A stretch of DNA of 42,594 bases, taken from NCBI GenBank assembly GCA_022770665.1, contig JALEHL010000038.1, positions 1 through 42,594 of the forward strand. The letters are read 5' to 3'. Position numbers and translations under genes: made by a program. The stretch comes from Bacillota bacterium. GTDB taxonomy: Bacteria > Bacillota > Clostridia > Peptostreptococcales > Anaerovoracaceae. The stretch's first letter is position 1. Each line of letters starts with the position of its first letter. A model generated the notes under the pieces. That model was given only the letters and a program-made list of their open reading frames with translations. It searched no databases and was not told where the DNA came from. Shown here in pieces: positions 24,111 through 31,836 of the stretch.

Positions 24111-24886
24111 TGGAAGAGGAGTATCGTAAATTGGTAGATCAGCGGATCAGCAGCGCTTTTCATGCCGTTTCAGATTCCGCAAAACACCAGAGCAGTCCAG
24201 AACAGCGGGAAGAACAGGAGCAGGCGGAAGATATCGCGTTTGCGCGCTGCAGGGATAAAGCAGCGGCGTACTGTAACAGAACAGATGCCCGCAAAATGCG
24301 ACGTAAAAAAGTTCTGTGCAAAGTGACTGTATGTCTGTGTGCGCTTTTTCTGGCATGGGGCCTGTATCTGGGCGGCCTGCTGGAACCGGAAGAGTCACAG
24401 GCAGGATGGATTTCAGATGAAAAGAAAGAAACGGAAAGGGGAAGCTATGTCATCGGCGGCGACGGAAACGGAAATATGGAGATCTGGACAGCAGTCTTTC
24501 AATCTGCAGAAGAGATTCCGGAGGACTATCGAAGGAAGCTGATCTGGTTTGGAGAGATTCCGGAAGGTTATGAGCTGGAAAAATTAGAAGTGCAGAAAAG
24601 CCGCACGCTGGAGAAAATGAAAACAACTCTGCTTGCAGAGGATGGGACAGAAATCGTCATCCAGGAGAAAACGGACATCCAGAGCCAGAAAGTCAGCATT
24701 CTGAACCAGGTCGATGAGGTGAAGCAGATTGGACAGAACGAAGCATATTTCAAGTGTCAGGACGGATACCTGTACTGCACATTCTTTTACGATGGAAAAG
24801 AAGTGAGCATCCGCACACCAGAGAATATGAGAAAAGAAACAGAGGCGATGGTCGCCTCTGTCAGAACTGGTTTGAATATGAAGTAA
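24110..24886 (+). CDS. Putative membrane anti-sigma factor with extracytoplasmic DUF4367-like domain
   Basis: A 258-residue protein. Polar N-terminus (1-68) in the cytoplasm, one Cys/Leu-rich membrane helix (about 69-91), then an extracytoplasmic domain (about 140-255). That domain's EIPEGYELEKLEVQK, VSILNQVDEVKQIGQNEAYFKC and final KETEAMVASVRTGL resemble DUF4367 sensor domains found on firmicute anti-sigma proteins. The N-terminus lacks the classic zinc His-Cys motif of ZAS proteins. The start overlaps the sigma stop by one base. The last 26 bp overlap the 3' end of the convergent secreted-protein gene. The anti-sigma role is inferred from position and topology. Confidence 0.75.
   Translation: MEEEYRKLVDQRISSAFHAVSDSAKHQSSPEQREEQEQAEDIAFARCRDKAAAYCNRTDARKMRRKKVLCKVTVCLCALFLAWGLYLGGLLEPEESQAGWISDEKKETERGSYVIGGDGNGNMEIWTAVFQSAEEIPEDYRRKLIWFGEIPEGYELEKLEVQKSRTLEKMKTTLLAEDGTEIVIQEKTDIQSQKVSILNQVDEVKQIGQNEAYFKCQDGYLYCTFFYDGKEVSIRTPENMRKETEAMVASVRTGLNMK
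24829..24861 (-). terminator. Minus-strand terminator embedded in the anti-sigma coding sequence
   Basis: Perfect 10-bp stem ACAGAGGCGA / TCGCCTCTGT with a 3-nt loop at 24839-24861. On the minus strand it is followed by TTCTTTTC. It begins at the last base of the stop codon of the secreted-protein gene and lies wholly inside the C-terminal codons of the gene on the other strand. Confidence 0.75.
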
Positions 24887-25274
24887 AAATATAGGTGGAG
24901 TCGCCGATATAGTCCTTGCTGACGCACTTGATGCGGTAGGTCACGCCCTCAGAAAGATGCGTATAGGTATTTCCAAAAAGAAAATCGTCTTCTTTAAATC
25001 CGTTGTTGTAAAAGACGTATTCTTCATTGGTCGAGTCATTGACCCACTGGCCATTCACCTTTTTCTGCAGATAGATGACGACGCTGTACCGGTCAACGAC
25101 AGTGGAAAAGGTTACATCCACAGTTACGTCGGCTTTTGTCCGGCTGATCCGGCTGACAGCAAAGGTGACGGCATTGGTGTCCCTTGGCTGGATTCCGTCT
25201 TCGGCGCAGGCAAAGGCGGAAGAGGCCAGCAGCAGAACGAGAATCAGTACTGCGGCGAATAAGTATTTTTTCAT
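24861..25274 (-). CDS. Small secreted protein of unknown function
   Basis: A 137-residue protein with a clear signal peptide (KKYLFAAVLILVLLLASSAFACAEDG, cleavage near residue 24). A beta-rich mature part follows, with ISRTKADVTVDVTFS, YSVVIYLQKKVNGQWV and a C-terminal YRIKCVSKDYIGDSTYIFTSYSNQF. The pattern of alternating strands suggests a single Ig-like or fibronectin-like fold, similar to small exported proteins seen in many Lachnospiraceae. AAAGGAGAAACA lies before ATG 25274; an earlier frame adds 11 residues without a site. It is convergent with the anti-sigma gene and overlaps it by 26 bp. Possibly an extracytoplasmic partner of that system; not shown. Confidence 0.75.
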   Translation of the reverse strand: MKKYLFAAVLILVLLLASSAFACAEDGIQPRDTNAVTFAVSRISRTKADVTVDVTFSTVVDRYSVVIYLQKKVNGQWVNDSTNEEYVFYNNGFKEDDFLFGNTYTHLSEGVTYRIKCVSKDYIGDSTYIFTSYSNQF

Positions 25275-25487
25275 TGTTTCTCCTTTCTGTATGTGGCAGT
25301 CTGCCATTTATGCAATAACACTTTCAATACATATGATAAATTATGAACGAAAATTGTGGGAGAAAGATCTGTCACATTTTGTTACAAAAAGTAAAAAAAT
25401 AAAGAAAACGGAAATTGCTGGCGGCCATGGGGGAGAATATTTTGAAAAATAAATGCAAAATGGGGTTCCATTTTTGAAAAAGTATGT

Positions 25488-25493
25488 TATAAT
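25488..25493 (+). promoter_or_regulatory. -10 element of the hbd promoter
   Basis: TATAAT at 25488-25493. The -35 is weak (TTCCAT with 16-bp spacing). Transcription near 25500 would give a leader of about 185 nt before hbd. Confidence 0.55.
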
Positions 25494-25503
25494 GTGTACA
25501 TAG

Positions 25504-25684
25504 GAAGAAAAGTTAATTTTTTAACGAAACATAGGGTGCGTCATCAGGGCGGACCGGTTTCAGCCGCGCAGAGCGGCGGCAGGTGTATGAGACAGCAGAA
25601 ATTAACTTCTTCACCAGGACCGAAGACAGAGAGTCCAGCAACCACTGCACGTGGATTGCGACAAAGTTTAAGGAGGCATTAAGC
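25504..25684 (+). ncRNA. Structured 5' leader of hbd, candidate cis-regulatory RNA
   Basis: The 410-bp gap before hbd contains no credible gene but a highly foldable leader. A long-range stem pairs GAAG..AAGTTAATTT (25504-25519) with AAATTAACTTCTTC (25599-25612): 14 pairs with a 2-nt bulge. It encloses CATA/TATG (25530-25533 with 25586-25589) and a GC hairpin GCCGC-N5-GCGGC (25563-25577). Downstream are GGAC/GTCC (25617-25636) and GCAACCAC-N5-GTGG-A-TTGC (25638-25659), then AGGAGG at 25671. The 5' strand can instead form a local GTTAA-TTTT-TTAAC hairpin (25512-25525), so two exclusive folds are possible. It matches no RNA class I recognise. Confidence 0.5.
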
Positions 25685-26533
25685 ATGAAGAAAATTGGTG
25701 TATTAGGAACAGGTACCATGGGCGCCGGAATCATTCAGCTTCTGGCACAGAACGGTTATGAAGTTGTCATGAGAGCGAGAAGAGAATCTTCAATCGAAAA
25801 AGGTATGGCAACGATCAATAAGAGTCTGGATAAGCTGATCTCCAAGGGAAAGATGGCTGCAGAAGAGAAGGAAGCAATCCTTGGCAGAATCCATGGTTCC
25901 ACAGACATCAGCATTATAGCAGATGCAGACCTGGTCATCGAAGCAGCAGCAGAAGATATGGACGCGAAAAAAGCGCTGTTTGCAGAACTGGATAAGCTCT
26001 GCAAGCCTGAGACAATTATTGCAACGAACACGTCTTCCTTATCCATTACTGAAATTGCATCCGCAACCGGAAGACCGGATAAGGTCATCGGCATGCATTT
26101 CTTTAATCCAGTTGGCGCCATGAAACTGGTGGAGCTCATCAAAGGAATGGCAACTTCGGAAGAAACCAAGAATACAATCATCGAGCTGAGTGAAAAACTG
26201 GGAAAGACACCGGTTGAAGTGGAAGAAGCTCCGGGATTCGTTGTAAACAGAATCCTGATCCCTATGATCAACGAAGCAATCAGCATCCTGAATGAAGGAA
26301 TTGCTGACATCAAGGGAATTGATACCGCAATGAAACTGGGCGCAAACCATCCGATGGGACCGCTGGAATTAGGCGATCTGATCGGCCTGGACGTTGTACT
26401 GGCGATTATGAATACGCTGTACAGAGAAACAGGCGATCCGAAGTACAGAGCAAATCCGGTACTGAAGAAGATGGTAAGAGCCGGCAGACTGGGAAGAAAG
26501 ACCGGTATCGGTTTCTACGATTACAGAAAATAG
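25685..26533 (+). CDS. hbd: 3-hydroxybutyryl-CoA dehydrogenase
   Basis: NAD(P)H-dependent reduction of acetoacetyl-CoA to 3-hydroxybutyryl-CoA on the butyrate pathway. The Rossmann loop [12 protein letters not shown] is at 5-16. The catalytic His lies in [14 protein letters not shown] with the NTSSLSI loop before it, and [20 protein letters not shown] links to the C-terminal dimer domain with [18 protein letters not shown]. 282 residues, the typical length. AGGAGG is 8 nt before ATG 25685. It usually sits with crt, bcd, etfAB and thl; here it is alone between its own promoter-leader and a terminator, which makes the leader more interesting. Confident call. Confidence 0.97.
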   Translation: MKKIGVLGTGTMGAGIIQLLAQNGYEVVMRARRESSIEKGMATINKSLDKLISKGKMAAEEKEAILGRIHGSTDISIIADADLVIEAAAEDMDAKKALFAELDKLCKPETIIATNTSSLSITEIASATGRPDKVIGMHFFNPVGAMKLVELIKGMATSEETKNTIIELSEKLGKTPVEVEEAPGFVVNRILIPMINEAISILNEGIADIKGIDTAMKLGANHPMGPLELGDLIGLDVVLAIMNTLYRETGDPKYRANPVLKKMVRAGRLGRKTGIGFYDYRK

Positions 26534-26573
26534 GGATCGTTAAAATCCGTAAAAATAAAAAAATGCTGAAAGC

Positions 26574-26605
26574 AAAAGGTCCTCTTCTGAAGGAGGACCT
26601 TTTTT
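26574..26605 (+). terminator. Rho-independent terminator after hbd
   Basis: 11-bp stem AAAAGGTCCTC / GAGGACCTTTT with an 8-nt loop and a run of six T (26600-26605). It makes hbd a single-gene transcript. Confidence 0.92.
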
Positions 26606-26639
26606 CTTGGAACCGCAATCCCAAATGGAGGAAGAGACA

Positions 26640-27767
26640 GTGGCAGAATTTTATCTGGAAGAATTTATGAAACATCTGGAACGCCTGGTGAATATGGACA
26701 GCGGTTCGTCCGATATAGAAGGTCTGAACCGTGCCGCGGACTATCTGTGCAGCTGCTATCAGGAAATCGGTCTGGTTCCGGTCCGTACCGCCCTGAAGCC
26801 ATCCGGCAGGCCGTATATCGAAGTGCGGACGCATCCGGAGCAGGAGGAAGCAGATGTTCTGTTTCTGGGACATATTGATACGGTGTTTGAGCGAGGCACT
26901 GCCGCATTGCGTCCGTTTTCAGTCAGTGAAGATGGGAAACGGGCATATGGACCGGGTGCAGGCGATATGAAAGCGGGAGATCTTCTTGCATTTTATCTTA
27001 CGCGAGCGCTGCGGGAGGCACGGCCTGATCTTCGGATCTGCGTTTGCTATAACAGTGATGAGGAGATCGGTTCAGAAGAATCTGCGCCGGTAATGCAGAA
27101 AACTGCATCACAGTGCCGGTACGGCTTTGTATTTGAGCCGGGAAGAATCGGAGGACATTTTGTATCTCAGAGAAAAGGGGCAGTAGACGTGGCAGTCCGC
27201 TGCAGCGGGATCGCGTCCCATGCCGGCAATGCACCGCAGGAGGGGGCCAGTGCGATTCTGGAAATGGCCGATCTGATCCAGAAACTCTGTGCCTTGAATG
27301 ACTTCAGGAGCGGAATGACTGTAAATGCCGGTGTGATCCGGGGAGGAAGCGCTTCCAATGTTGTGGCGGCAGACTGCGAAGCAGTATTTGATGTGCGGTA
27401 TACCAGCAGCGATCAGTTGCAGGATTTTGAAAATTATCTGGAAGATCTGGCTGCCCGCCCTGCTGTGGACCGGGTGCAGGTCACCTGGGAGAAACGTTCC
27501 CAGATGCCTCCGATGAATCCCAACCAGAATACACAGGCAATGATCGATCTCCTGCAGGGAGAGGCAAATAAAATGGGGTTGCATCCGCAGTTTCTCCATG
27601 TAGGCGGTGCGTCTGACGGCAGTCTTCTGGCCGAGATGGGTACAGCCGTCATGGATGGATGCGGACCGGAAAGTGACAAATATCACAGTGCAGAAGAATA
27701 TCTGAGGGTGGAGTCCATAGAAGAACGGTTTCATCTTTTGCTTTCTGTGATCAGCCAGTTACACTGA
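26640..27767 (+). CDS. M20 family metallopeptidase (glutamate carboxypeptidase/CPG2-like)
   Basis: Dizinc exopeptidase or deacylase of the M20A type. The metal-ligand set is visible: H78-I-D80 in FLGHIDTVF, D109 in GPGAGDMKAG, the catalytic E141/E142 in NSDEEIGS, and late ligands in FEPGR and DGCGPESDKYHSAEE. The dimerisation domain has GIASHAGNAPQEGASAI. Start choice: GGAGG at 26627-26631 is 8 nt from GTG 26640, whereas ATG 26625 overlaps that GGAGG and TTG 26607 touches the terminator, so GTG 26640 is preferred (375 residues). No signal peptide, hence cytoplasmic. Substrate unknown (gamma-glutamyl or folyl-type compounds are usual in this group). Confidence 0.88.
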   Translation: MAEFYLEEFMKHLERLVNMDSGSSDIEGLNRAADYLCSCYQEIGLVPVRTALKPSGRPYIEVRTHPEQEEADVLFLGHIDTVFERGTAALRPFSVSEDGKRAYGPGAGDMKAGDLLAFYLTRALREARPDLRICVCYNSDEEIGSEESAPVMQKTASQCRYGFVFEPGRIGGHFVSQRKGAVDVAVRCSGIASHAGNAPQEGASAILEMADLIQKLCALNDFRSGMTVNAGVIRGGSASNVVAADCEAVFDVRYTSSDQLQDFENYLEDLAARPAVDRVQVTWEKRSQMPPMNPNQNTQAMIDLLQGEANKMGLHPQFLHVGGASDGSLLAEMGTAVMDGCGPESDKYHSAEEYLRVESIEERFHLLLSVISQLH

Positions 27768-27816
27768 ATGATCCGTGAAAACAGATGGAAGCAGGAAGAT
27801 ATCACAGAAAAATCAC

Positions 27817-27845
27817 TTGTTTTTTTTGAATGCAAAGTATATGAT
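27817..27845 (+). promoter_or_regulatory. rho promoter
   Basis: TTGTTT (27817-27822), 17-bp spacer, TATGAT (27840-27845). The resulting leader of about 100 nt holds a GCAGCC/GGCTGT hairpin near 27915 before the ribosome site, a possible place for autoregulation. Confidence 0.6.
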
Positions 27846-27952
27846 AATCTTTGAGTAGACACTGTAACAAATCTGAGAATTCTATTTCATATTTCGTCAA
27901 AAAATCTGAAAATATGCAGCCCCTTCTGAAAGGCTGTGCGAAAGGAACCCCC

Positions 27953-29323
27953 ATGAAAGAGAACGAAAACATTCAGGAAGAGATGCAGGCGGAACCTGCA
28001 CCGAAGCCGAAACGAAGAGGCCGTCCGCCGAAGGCGAAACCGCAGACGGAGAAGATGGAAACGGAGCGGAAGCCGGGAGAAGCCGCAGCAGATAGCGGCG
28101 TGCTGCAGCAGGTGCAGAACATGACAGCAGAAGATACAGGCCAGGAAGTGCCGACGGACACAGAGGAAGCGGTGCGGCAGGGACATGCAGGCCGCAGTGA
28201 GCGTCCGGAAGTCGAGGGAATTCTGGAGATCCAGGAAGAGAACAACTTCGGATTCCTTCGTTTTTCCAACTTCCTTACCAGCGATAAGGATATTTATGTG
28301 TCCCCGACGCAGATCCGCCGTTTCAATCTGAAGACGGGAGACAAGATCCGCGGAATCACCAGGCTGCCGAATCCTGGAGAAAAATTCGGTGCACTGCTGT
28401 ATGTGGTTACTGTAAACGGAGATGAACCGGGAAAGGCCATCCGGAGGCCGGATTTTGACAGCCTGACACCGGTATTCCCATACGAACGTCTGCGTCTGGA
28501 AACAGATACCAAGGGTCTGGCTACCCGCATCATCGATCTTGTGGCACCGATCGGAAAAGGGCAGCGCGGCCTGATCGTCGCACCCCCGAAGGCTGGAAAG
28601 ACTGTACTTCTGAAGCAGGTTGCCGCCGCGATTGAGCAGAATTATCCGGAAGTGGAACTGATCGTGCTGCTGGTGGACGAACGGCCGGAAGAAGTAACCG
28701 ATATGAAACGGTCGTTGAAGAGCGGAGAAGTCCTGTATTCCACATTTGATGAACTCCCGCAGCATCATGTCAAGGTGGCGGAAATGGTGCTGGCCAGAGC
28801 CCAGCGTCTGGCGGAGCATGGAAAGGATGTAGTGGTTCTGCTGGACAGCATTACCCGCCTGGCCAGAGCCTATAACCTGGTTGTGCCTTCTTCCGGCAGA
28901 ACGCTGTCCGGCGGTCTGGATCCGGGAGCGCTTCATAAACCGAAGAAATTTTTCGGCGCAGCCAGAAAACTGGAGGAAGGCGGATCGATCACAATTCTCG
29001 CAACAGCGCTAGTAGAAACTGGAAGCCGCATGGATGATGTGATATTTGAGGAGTTTAAAGGAACAGGTAATATGGAGCTGCATCTTGATCGAAAATTATC
29101 AGAAATGCGGATTTTCCCGGCAGTCAGCCTGAATAAATCCGGCACACGCAGAGAAGATCTGCTTCTGGATCAGGACGAAATGGAGGCAGTATGGCTCATG
29201 CGCCGCGCGATGGCCAATACCAGTCCGCAGGAAGTCACAGAGACCATTATCGATAATCTGGCGCATACGAAGAATAATAAGAATTTCGTACAAATCATCA
29301 AAAAAGTATTTATGAATGCATAG
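27953..29323 (+). CDS. rho: Transcription termination factor Rho with AT-hook-bearing N-terminus
   Basis: Hexameric RNA helicase for factor-dependent termination. The RNA-binding cold-shock-like domain is about 87-160 ([18 protein letters not shown]). The P-loop is APPKAGKT (210-217), followed by [14 protein letters not shown], Walker [17 protein letters not shown] and the C-terminal [10 protein letters not shown]. The usual N-terminal helical Rho_N domain is not seen. Instead residues 1-86 are a disordered, charged stretch with an AT-hook-like [13 protein letters not shown] at 18-30. ATG 27953 with AAAGGA upstream was chosen; an earlier frame from 27851 lies in the leader. 456 residues. It is followed at 15 bp by yqhQ. 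Confidence 0.96.
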   Translation: MKENENIQEEMQAEPAPKPKRRGRPPKAKPQTEKMETERKPGEAAADSGVLQQVQNMTAEDTGQEVPTDTEEAVRQGHAGRSERPEVEGILEIQEENNFGFLRFSNFLTSDKDIYVSPTQIRRFNLKTGDKIRGITRLPNPGEKFGALLYVVTVNGDEPGKAIRRPDFDSLTPVFPYERLRLETDTKGLATRIIDLVAPIGKGQRGLIVAPPKAGKTVLLKQVAAAIEQNYPEVELIVLLVDERPEEVTDMKRSLKSGEVLYSTFDELPQHHVKVAEMVLARAQRLAEHGKDVVVLLDSITRLARAYNLVVPSSGRTLSGGLDPGALHKPKKFFGAARKLEEGGSITILATALVETGSRMDDVIFEEFKGTGNMELHLDRKLSEMRIFPAVSLNKSGTRREDLLLDQDEMEAVWLMRRAMANTSPQEVTETIIDNLAHTKNNKNFVQIIKKVFMNA

Positions 29324-29338
29324 AATTAAGGGAGAAAT

Positions 29339-30376
29339 ATGGATTTAAAGAAAGTATTTTTGAAAGGGGCCTGTCCGACATCGATCGGCGGCCAGGCGAT
29401 CATGGAAGGAATCATGATGCGGGGACCGCAGCGGACCGCGATTGCGATCCGCATGCCTGACGGAAGGATCTTCATGAAAACCGAACCCAATCCGAAAGGA
29501 AGCAGATGGGGAAGAATCCCGCTGATCCGCGGCGTAGTGAATTTTGTAAATTCCCTGGTATATGGAACGAAGGTCCTCATGTATTCTGCAGATAAGCTGG
29601 AGGAATTCTACCCGGAGGACTATGAAAAAGACAAATTTGACGTCTGGGTCGAAGAAAAATTGGGAAAAGAAAAAGCCTGGAAGATTCTGATGATCCTGTC
29701 GGTCGTTCTGGCGCTGGCCATGAGTATCGGCCTGTTTATGCTGCTTCCGACGGTTGTGGTAGGCTGGATGTCGCATCTGACAGACAGCGTCCTTCTGATG
29801 AACCTGGTGGAAGGAATCGTCCGGATCCTGATTTTTATGCTGTATATCGTGCTGATTGCCCAGATGCCGGATATTAAAACGGTATTCCAGTATCACGGTG
29901 CGGAGCACAAAACGATCCACTGCTTCGAAAACAATCTGGAACTGACCCCTGAAAATGCGCAGCAGTTTTATACGGTTCATCCGCGGTGCGGAACCAGTTT
30001 CCTGGTGTTCGTCATGATTATTGCGGTGCTGGTTCACGCACTCATGGGATGGCCCAATGTGGTTCTCCGGGTTGCATGCAGGCTTCTGGTACTGCCTCTG
30101 ATCGCCGGCTTGTCTTATGAGCTGCTGAAGTGGGCAGGCAGAAGCAGCAACCCTGTTGTAAAAGCGCTGAGCCTTCCGGGACTTTATGTGCAGAAACTGA
30201 CCACAAGAGAGCCGGATAACAAGCAGCTGGAGGTTGCCATTGCCGCCATGAAGGCGGTGCTGAAACCTGAAGACACGCCATACTTTGAAGGTGTCTGCGA
30301 TCTGAATGGAGATCCGGTCCGGGAAGAAGAAAATGAATCGTCGGCAGAGGTGCAGGAGGACCGTGAAGTAGAATGA
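29339..30376 (+). CDS. yqhQ: DUF1385 membrane protein (YqhQ-like)
   Basis: A 345-residue protein of the DUF1385 family. Diagnostic pieces are GGQAIMEGIMMRGP near the N-terminus, RIPLIRGVVNFVNSLVYG, QYHGAEHKTIHCFE and VHPRCGTSFL. The His, Glu and Cys in these motifs look like a metal site. Several membrane helices lie at about 116-136, 160-180, 222-240 and 248-266. The family's enzymatic role is unsettled. It is one of the most constant neighbours of prmC and prfA in Firmicutes, as here. GGGAG lies about 6 nt upstream. It overlaps prmC by 4 bp. Confidence 0.92.
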   Translation: MDLKKVFLKGACPTSIGGQAIMEGIMMRGPQRTAIAIRMPDGRIFMKTEPNPKGSRWGRIPLIRGVVNFVNSLVYGTKVLMYSADKLEEFYPEDYEKDKFDVWVEEKLGKEKAWKILMILSVVLALAMSIGLFMLLPTVVVGWMSHLTDSVLLMNLVEGIVRILIFMLYIVLIAQMPDIKTVFQYHGAEHKTIHCFENNLELTPENAQQFYTVHPRCGTSFLVFVMIIAVLVHALMGWPNVVLRVACRLLVLPLIAGLSYELLKWAGRSSNPVVKALSLPGLYVQKLTTREPDNKQLEVAIAAMKAVLKPEDTPYFEGVCDLNGDPVREEENESSAEVQEDREVE

Positions 30377-31311
30377 GTTTACCGGTAAAAGAACTGATCA
30401 AAATAGGAGAAACGCAGCTGGCAGATGCTGGTGTGGAGGATGCTGCCATCGACGCGAAAGAACTGTACTGCTATATGATGCATATCGATCGGGCCCGGCT
30501 GATGATGCGGTGGCAGGATGTAATGCAGGATAATCAGTGCGAAGAATATTTTGACCTGATTGCACGGCGGGCATCCCGTGTGCCTCTGCAGCATATCACC
30601 GGAGAACAGGATTTCATGGGACTGACTTTTCAGGTCAGTGACAAGGTCCTGATTCCGAGACAGGATACAGAGACGCTGGTGGAAGATGCGCTGGATATTA
30701 TCGGAAAGAATATGCTTCGAGGGGAGACGCTTCACTGCAAAAAAAGGAAAAACTGGAGTGTTCTCGATTTATGCTGCGGCAGCGGAGCGATCGGCATTTC
30801 GATCGACCGGCTGGCACAGGGCTGCAAGGTGACCTGTGCAGATATCAGCGCAGATGCACTGGCCGTCGCAGAAAAGAATGCTGCGGATCTGGGTGCGAAG
30901 TCTGTAAAAATGATAAAAAGCGATATGTTTGAAGCCTTCAACGGGAAACTGGGAAAGAAAAAGTTCGACATGATCATTTCTAATCCGCCCTATATCCGTT
31001 CAGATGTAATCCGTACCTTGCAGCCGGAAGTAAGGGATCATGAGCCGCTGACGGCGCTGGATGGCGGAGCAGACGGACTGGATTTTTACCGGATCATTGC
31101 AGAGCAGGCGCCGGAGTATCTGAAAAAAGAGGGGATTCTGATCATGGAGATCGGCCACGATCAGATGAGTGAAGTGACCAGACTCCTTTCTTCTGATGAA
31201 CGGTACAGTTATATGACAGGACTGCGGGACCTGGCAGGCCGGGACAGGATTGTCGTGGCAATTCTCTCGCCAAAGAGAAAGCCGGAGAAGAAAGTAGCAT
31301 CAGAGCGATAA
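30373..31311 (+). CDS. prmC: Release factor glutamine N5-methyltransferase PrmC
   Basis: Methylates the GGQ glutamine of release factors; its substrate PrfA is encoded downstream. The N-terminal helical domain has VPLQHITGEQDFMGLTFQV and VLIPRQDTETLVE, both typical. The SAM-binding stretch is VLDLCCGSGAIGISI, and the catalytic NPPY motif is in MIISNPPYIRSDVI. 312 residues, slightly long because of a basic tail (SPKRKPEKK) and a short insertion CKKRKNWS before the SAM motif. ATGA overlap with yqhQ; GGAGG is about 13 nt upstream. Confident call. Confidence 0.96.
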   Translation: MSLPVKELIKIGETQLADAGVEDAAIDAKELYCYMMHIDRARLMMRWQDVMQDNQCEEYFDLIARRASRVPLQHITGEQDFMGLTFQVSDKVLIPRQDTETLVEDALDIIGKNMLRGETLHCKKRKNWSVLDLCCGSGAIGISIDRLAQGCKVTCADISADALAVAEKNAADLGAKSVKMIKSDMFEAFNGKLGKKKFDMIISNPPYIRSDVIRTLQPEVRDHEPLTALDGGADGLDFYRIIAEQAPEYLKKEGILIMEIGHDQMSEVTRLLSSDERYSYMTGLRDLAGRDRIVVAILSPKRKPEKKVASER

Positions 31312-31327
31312 ATTTTGCAAAAAAAGC

Positions 31328-31356
31328 TTGTTTTGAGAAAGAAGCTGTGGTATAGT
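31328..31356 (+). promoter_or_regulatory. rpmE promoter
   Basis: TTGTTT (31328-31333), 17-bp spacer, TATAGT (31351-31356). It starts a leader of about 70 nt. Confidence 0.65.
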
Positions 31357-31363
31357 ATAAAGG

Positions 31364-31425
31364 CTGTAGCATTGTTTACAGTAAACCAGTATATTATGCA
31401 AGGGTCAGGCACCTGAGCAGGAAAG
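31364..31425 (+). ncRNA. Possible L31 autoregulatory leader
   Basis: Foldable leader of rpmE. An outer GCAT/ATGC pairing (from 31368) encloses GTTTA-CAG-TAAAC, followed by a TCAGG-CA-CCTGA hairpin just before the ribosome site. L31 leaders are known in Firmicutes; membership of that class was not tested. Confidence 0.35.
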
Positions 31426-31435
31426 AGGGAGAAAC

Positions 31436-31636
31436 ATGAAGGAAGGAATCCATCCTGATTATAAGGAATGTAAAGTAACTTGCGCATGTGGTAATACCTT
31501 TATTACCAGATCCACGAAGGAAGAATTAAGACTTGATGTATGTTCAGCATGTCATCCGTTCTTTACCGGTCAGCAGAAGTTTATCAACAGAGGCGGCCGT
31601 GTGGAAAAGTTCAAGAACAAATACAATCTCGACTGA
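31436..31636 (+). CDS. rpmE: 50S ribosomal protein L31 (zinc-binding type)
   Basis: 66 residues opening [20 protein letters not shown]. The zinc ligands are Cys16, Cys18, Cys36 and Cys39 (CACGN and CSACHPF), so this is the C+ (zinc-dependent) form, which is often replaced by a C- paralogue under zinc limitation. The conserved [22 protein letters not shown] follows. GAGGGAG lies 6 nt upstream. It has its own promoter and terminator between prmC and prfA. Confidence 0.98.
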   Translation: MKEGIHPDYKECKVTCACGNTFITRSTKEELRLDVCSACHPFFTGQQKFINRGGRVEKFKNKYNLD

Positions 31637-31651
31637 TAATCAGAAGACCAG

Positions 31652-31680
31652 ACCCGGAAGAATTCTTCCGGGTTTTCCTT
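31652..31680 (+). terminator. Rho-independent terminator after rpmE
   Basis: Perfect palindrome ACCCGGAAGAATTCTTCCGGGT followed by TTTCCTTTT. Confidence 0.9.
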
Positions 31681-31836
31681 TTCTGGTGGAAAAATGCAGG
31701 ATTATTTGAAAGTAAGTGTTTTTCTGCAGTAAAATTTATGATACAATACTATATTAGGATATTATGAGTTATACCCCGTTTTTTGTGTGCCGGAAATCCG
31801 GTCACTATGTGTGAAAAAAGTGTACAGGAGAAAGAG

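Noticed and set aside
25541-25580. T-box-like stretch (AGGGCGGACCGG) in the hbd leader
   Set aside because: Similarity to the T-box antiterminator core is partial, no Stem I or specifier loop can be drawn, and the downstream gene is not an amino-acid gene.
25494-25682. Small open frame inside the hbd leader
   Set aside because: No ribosome site, no recognisable protein features, and it coincides with strong RNA pairing; treated as non-coding.
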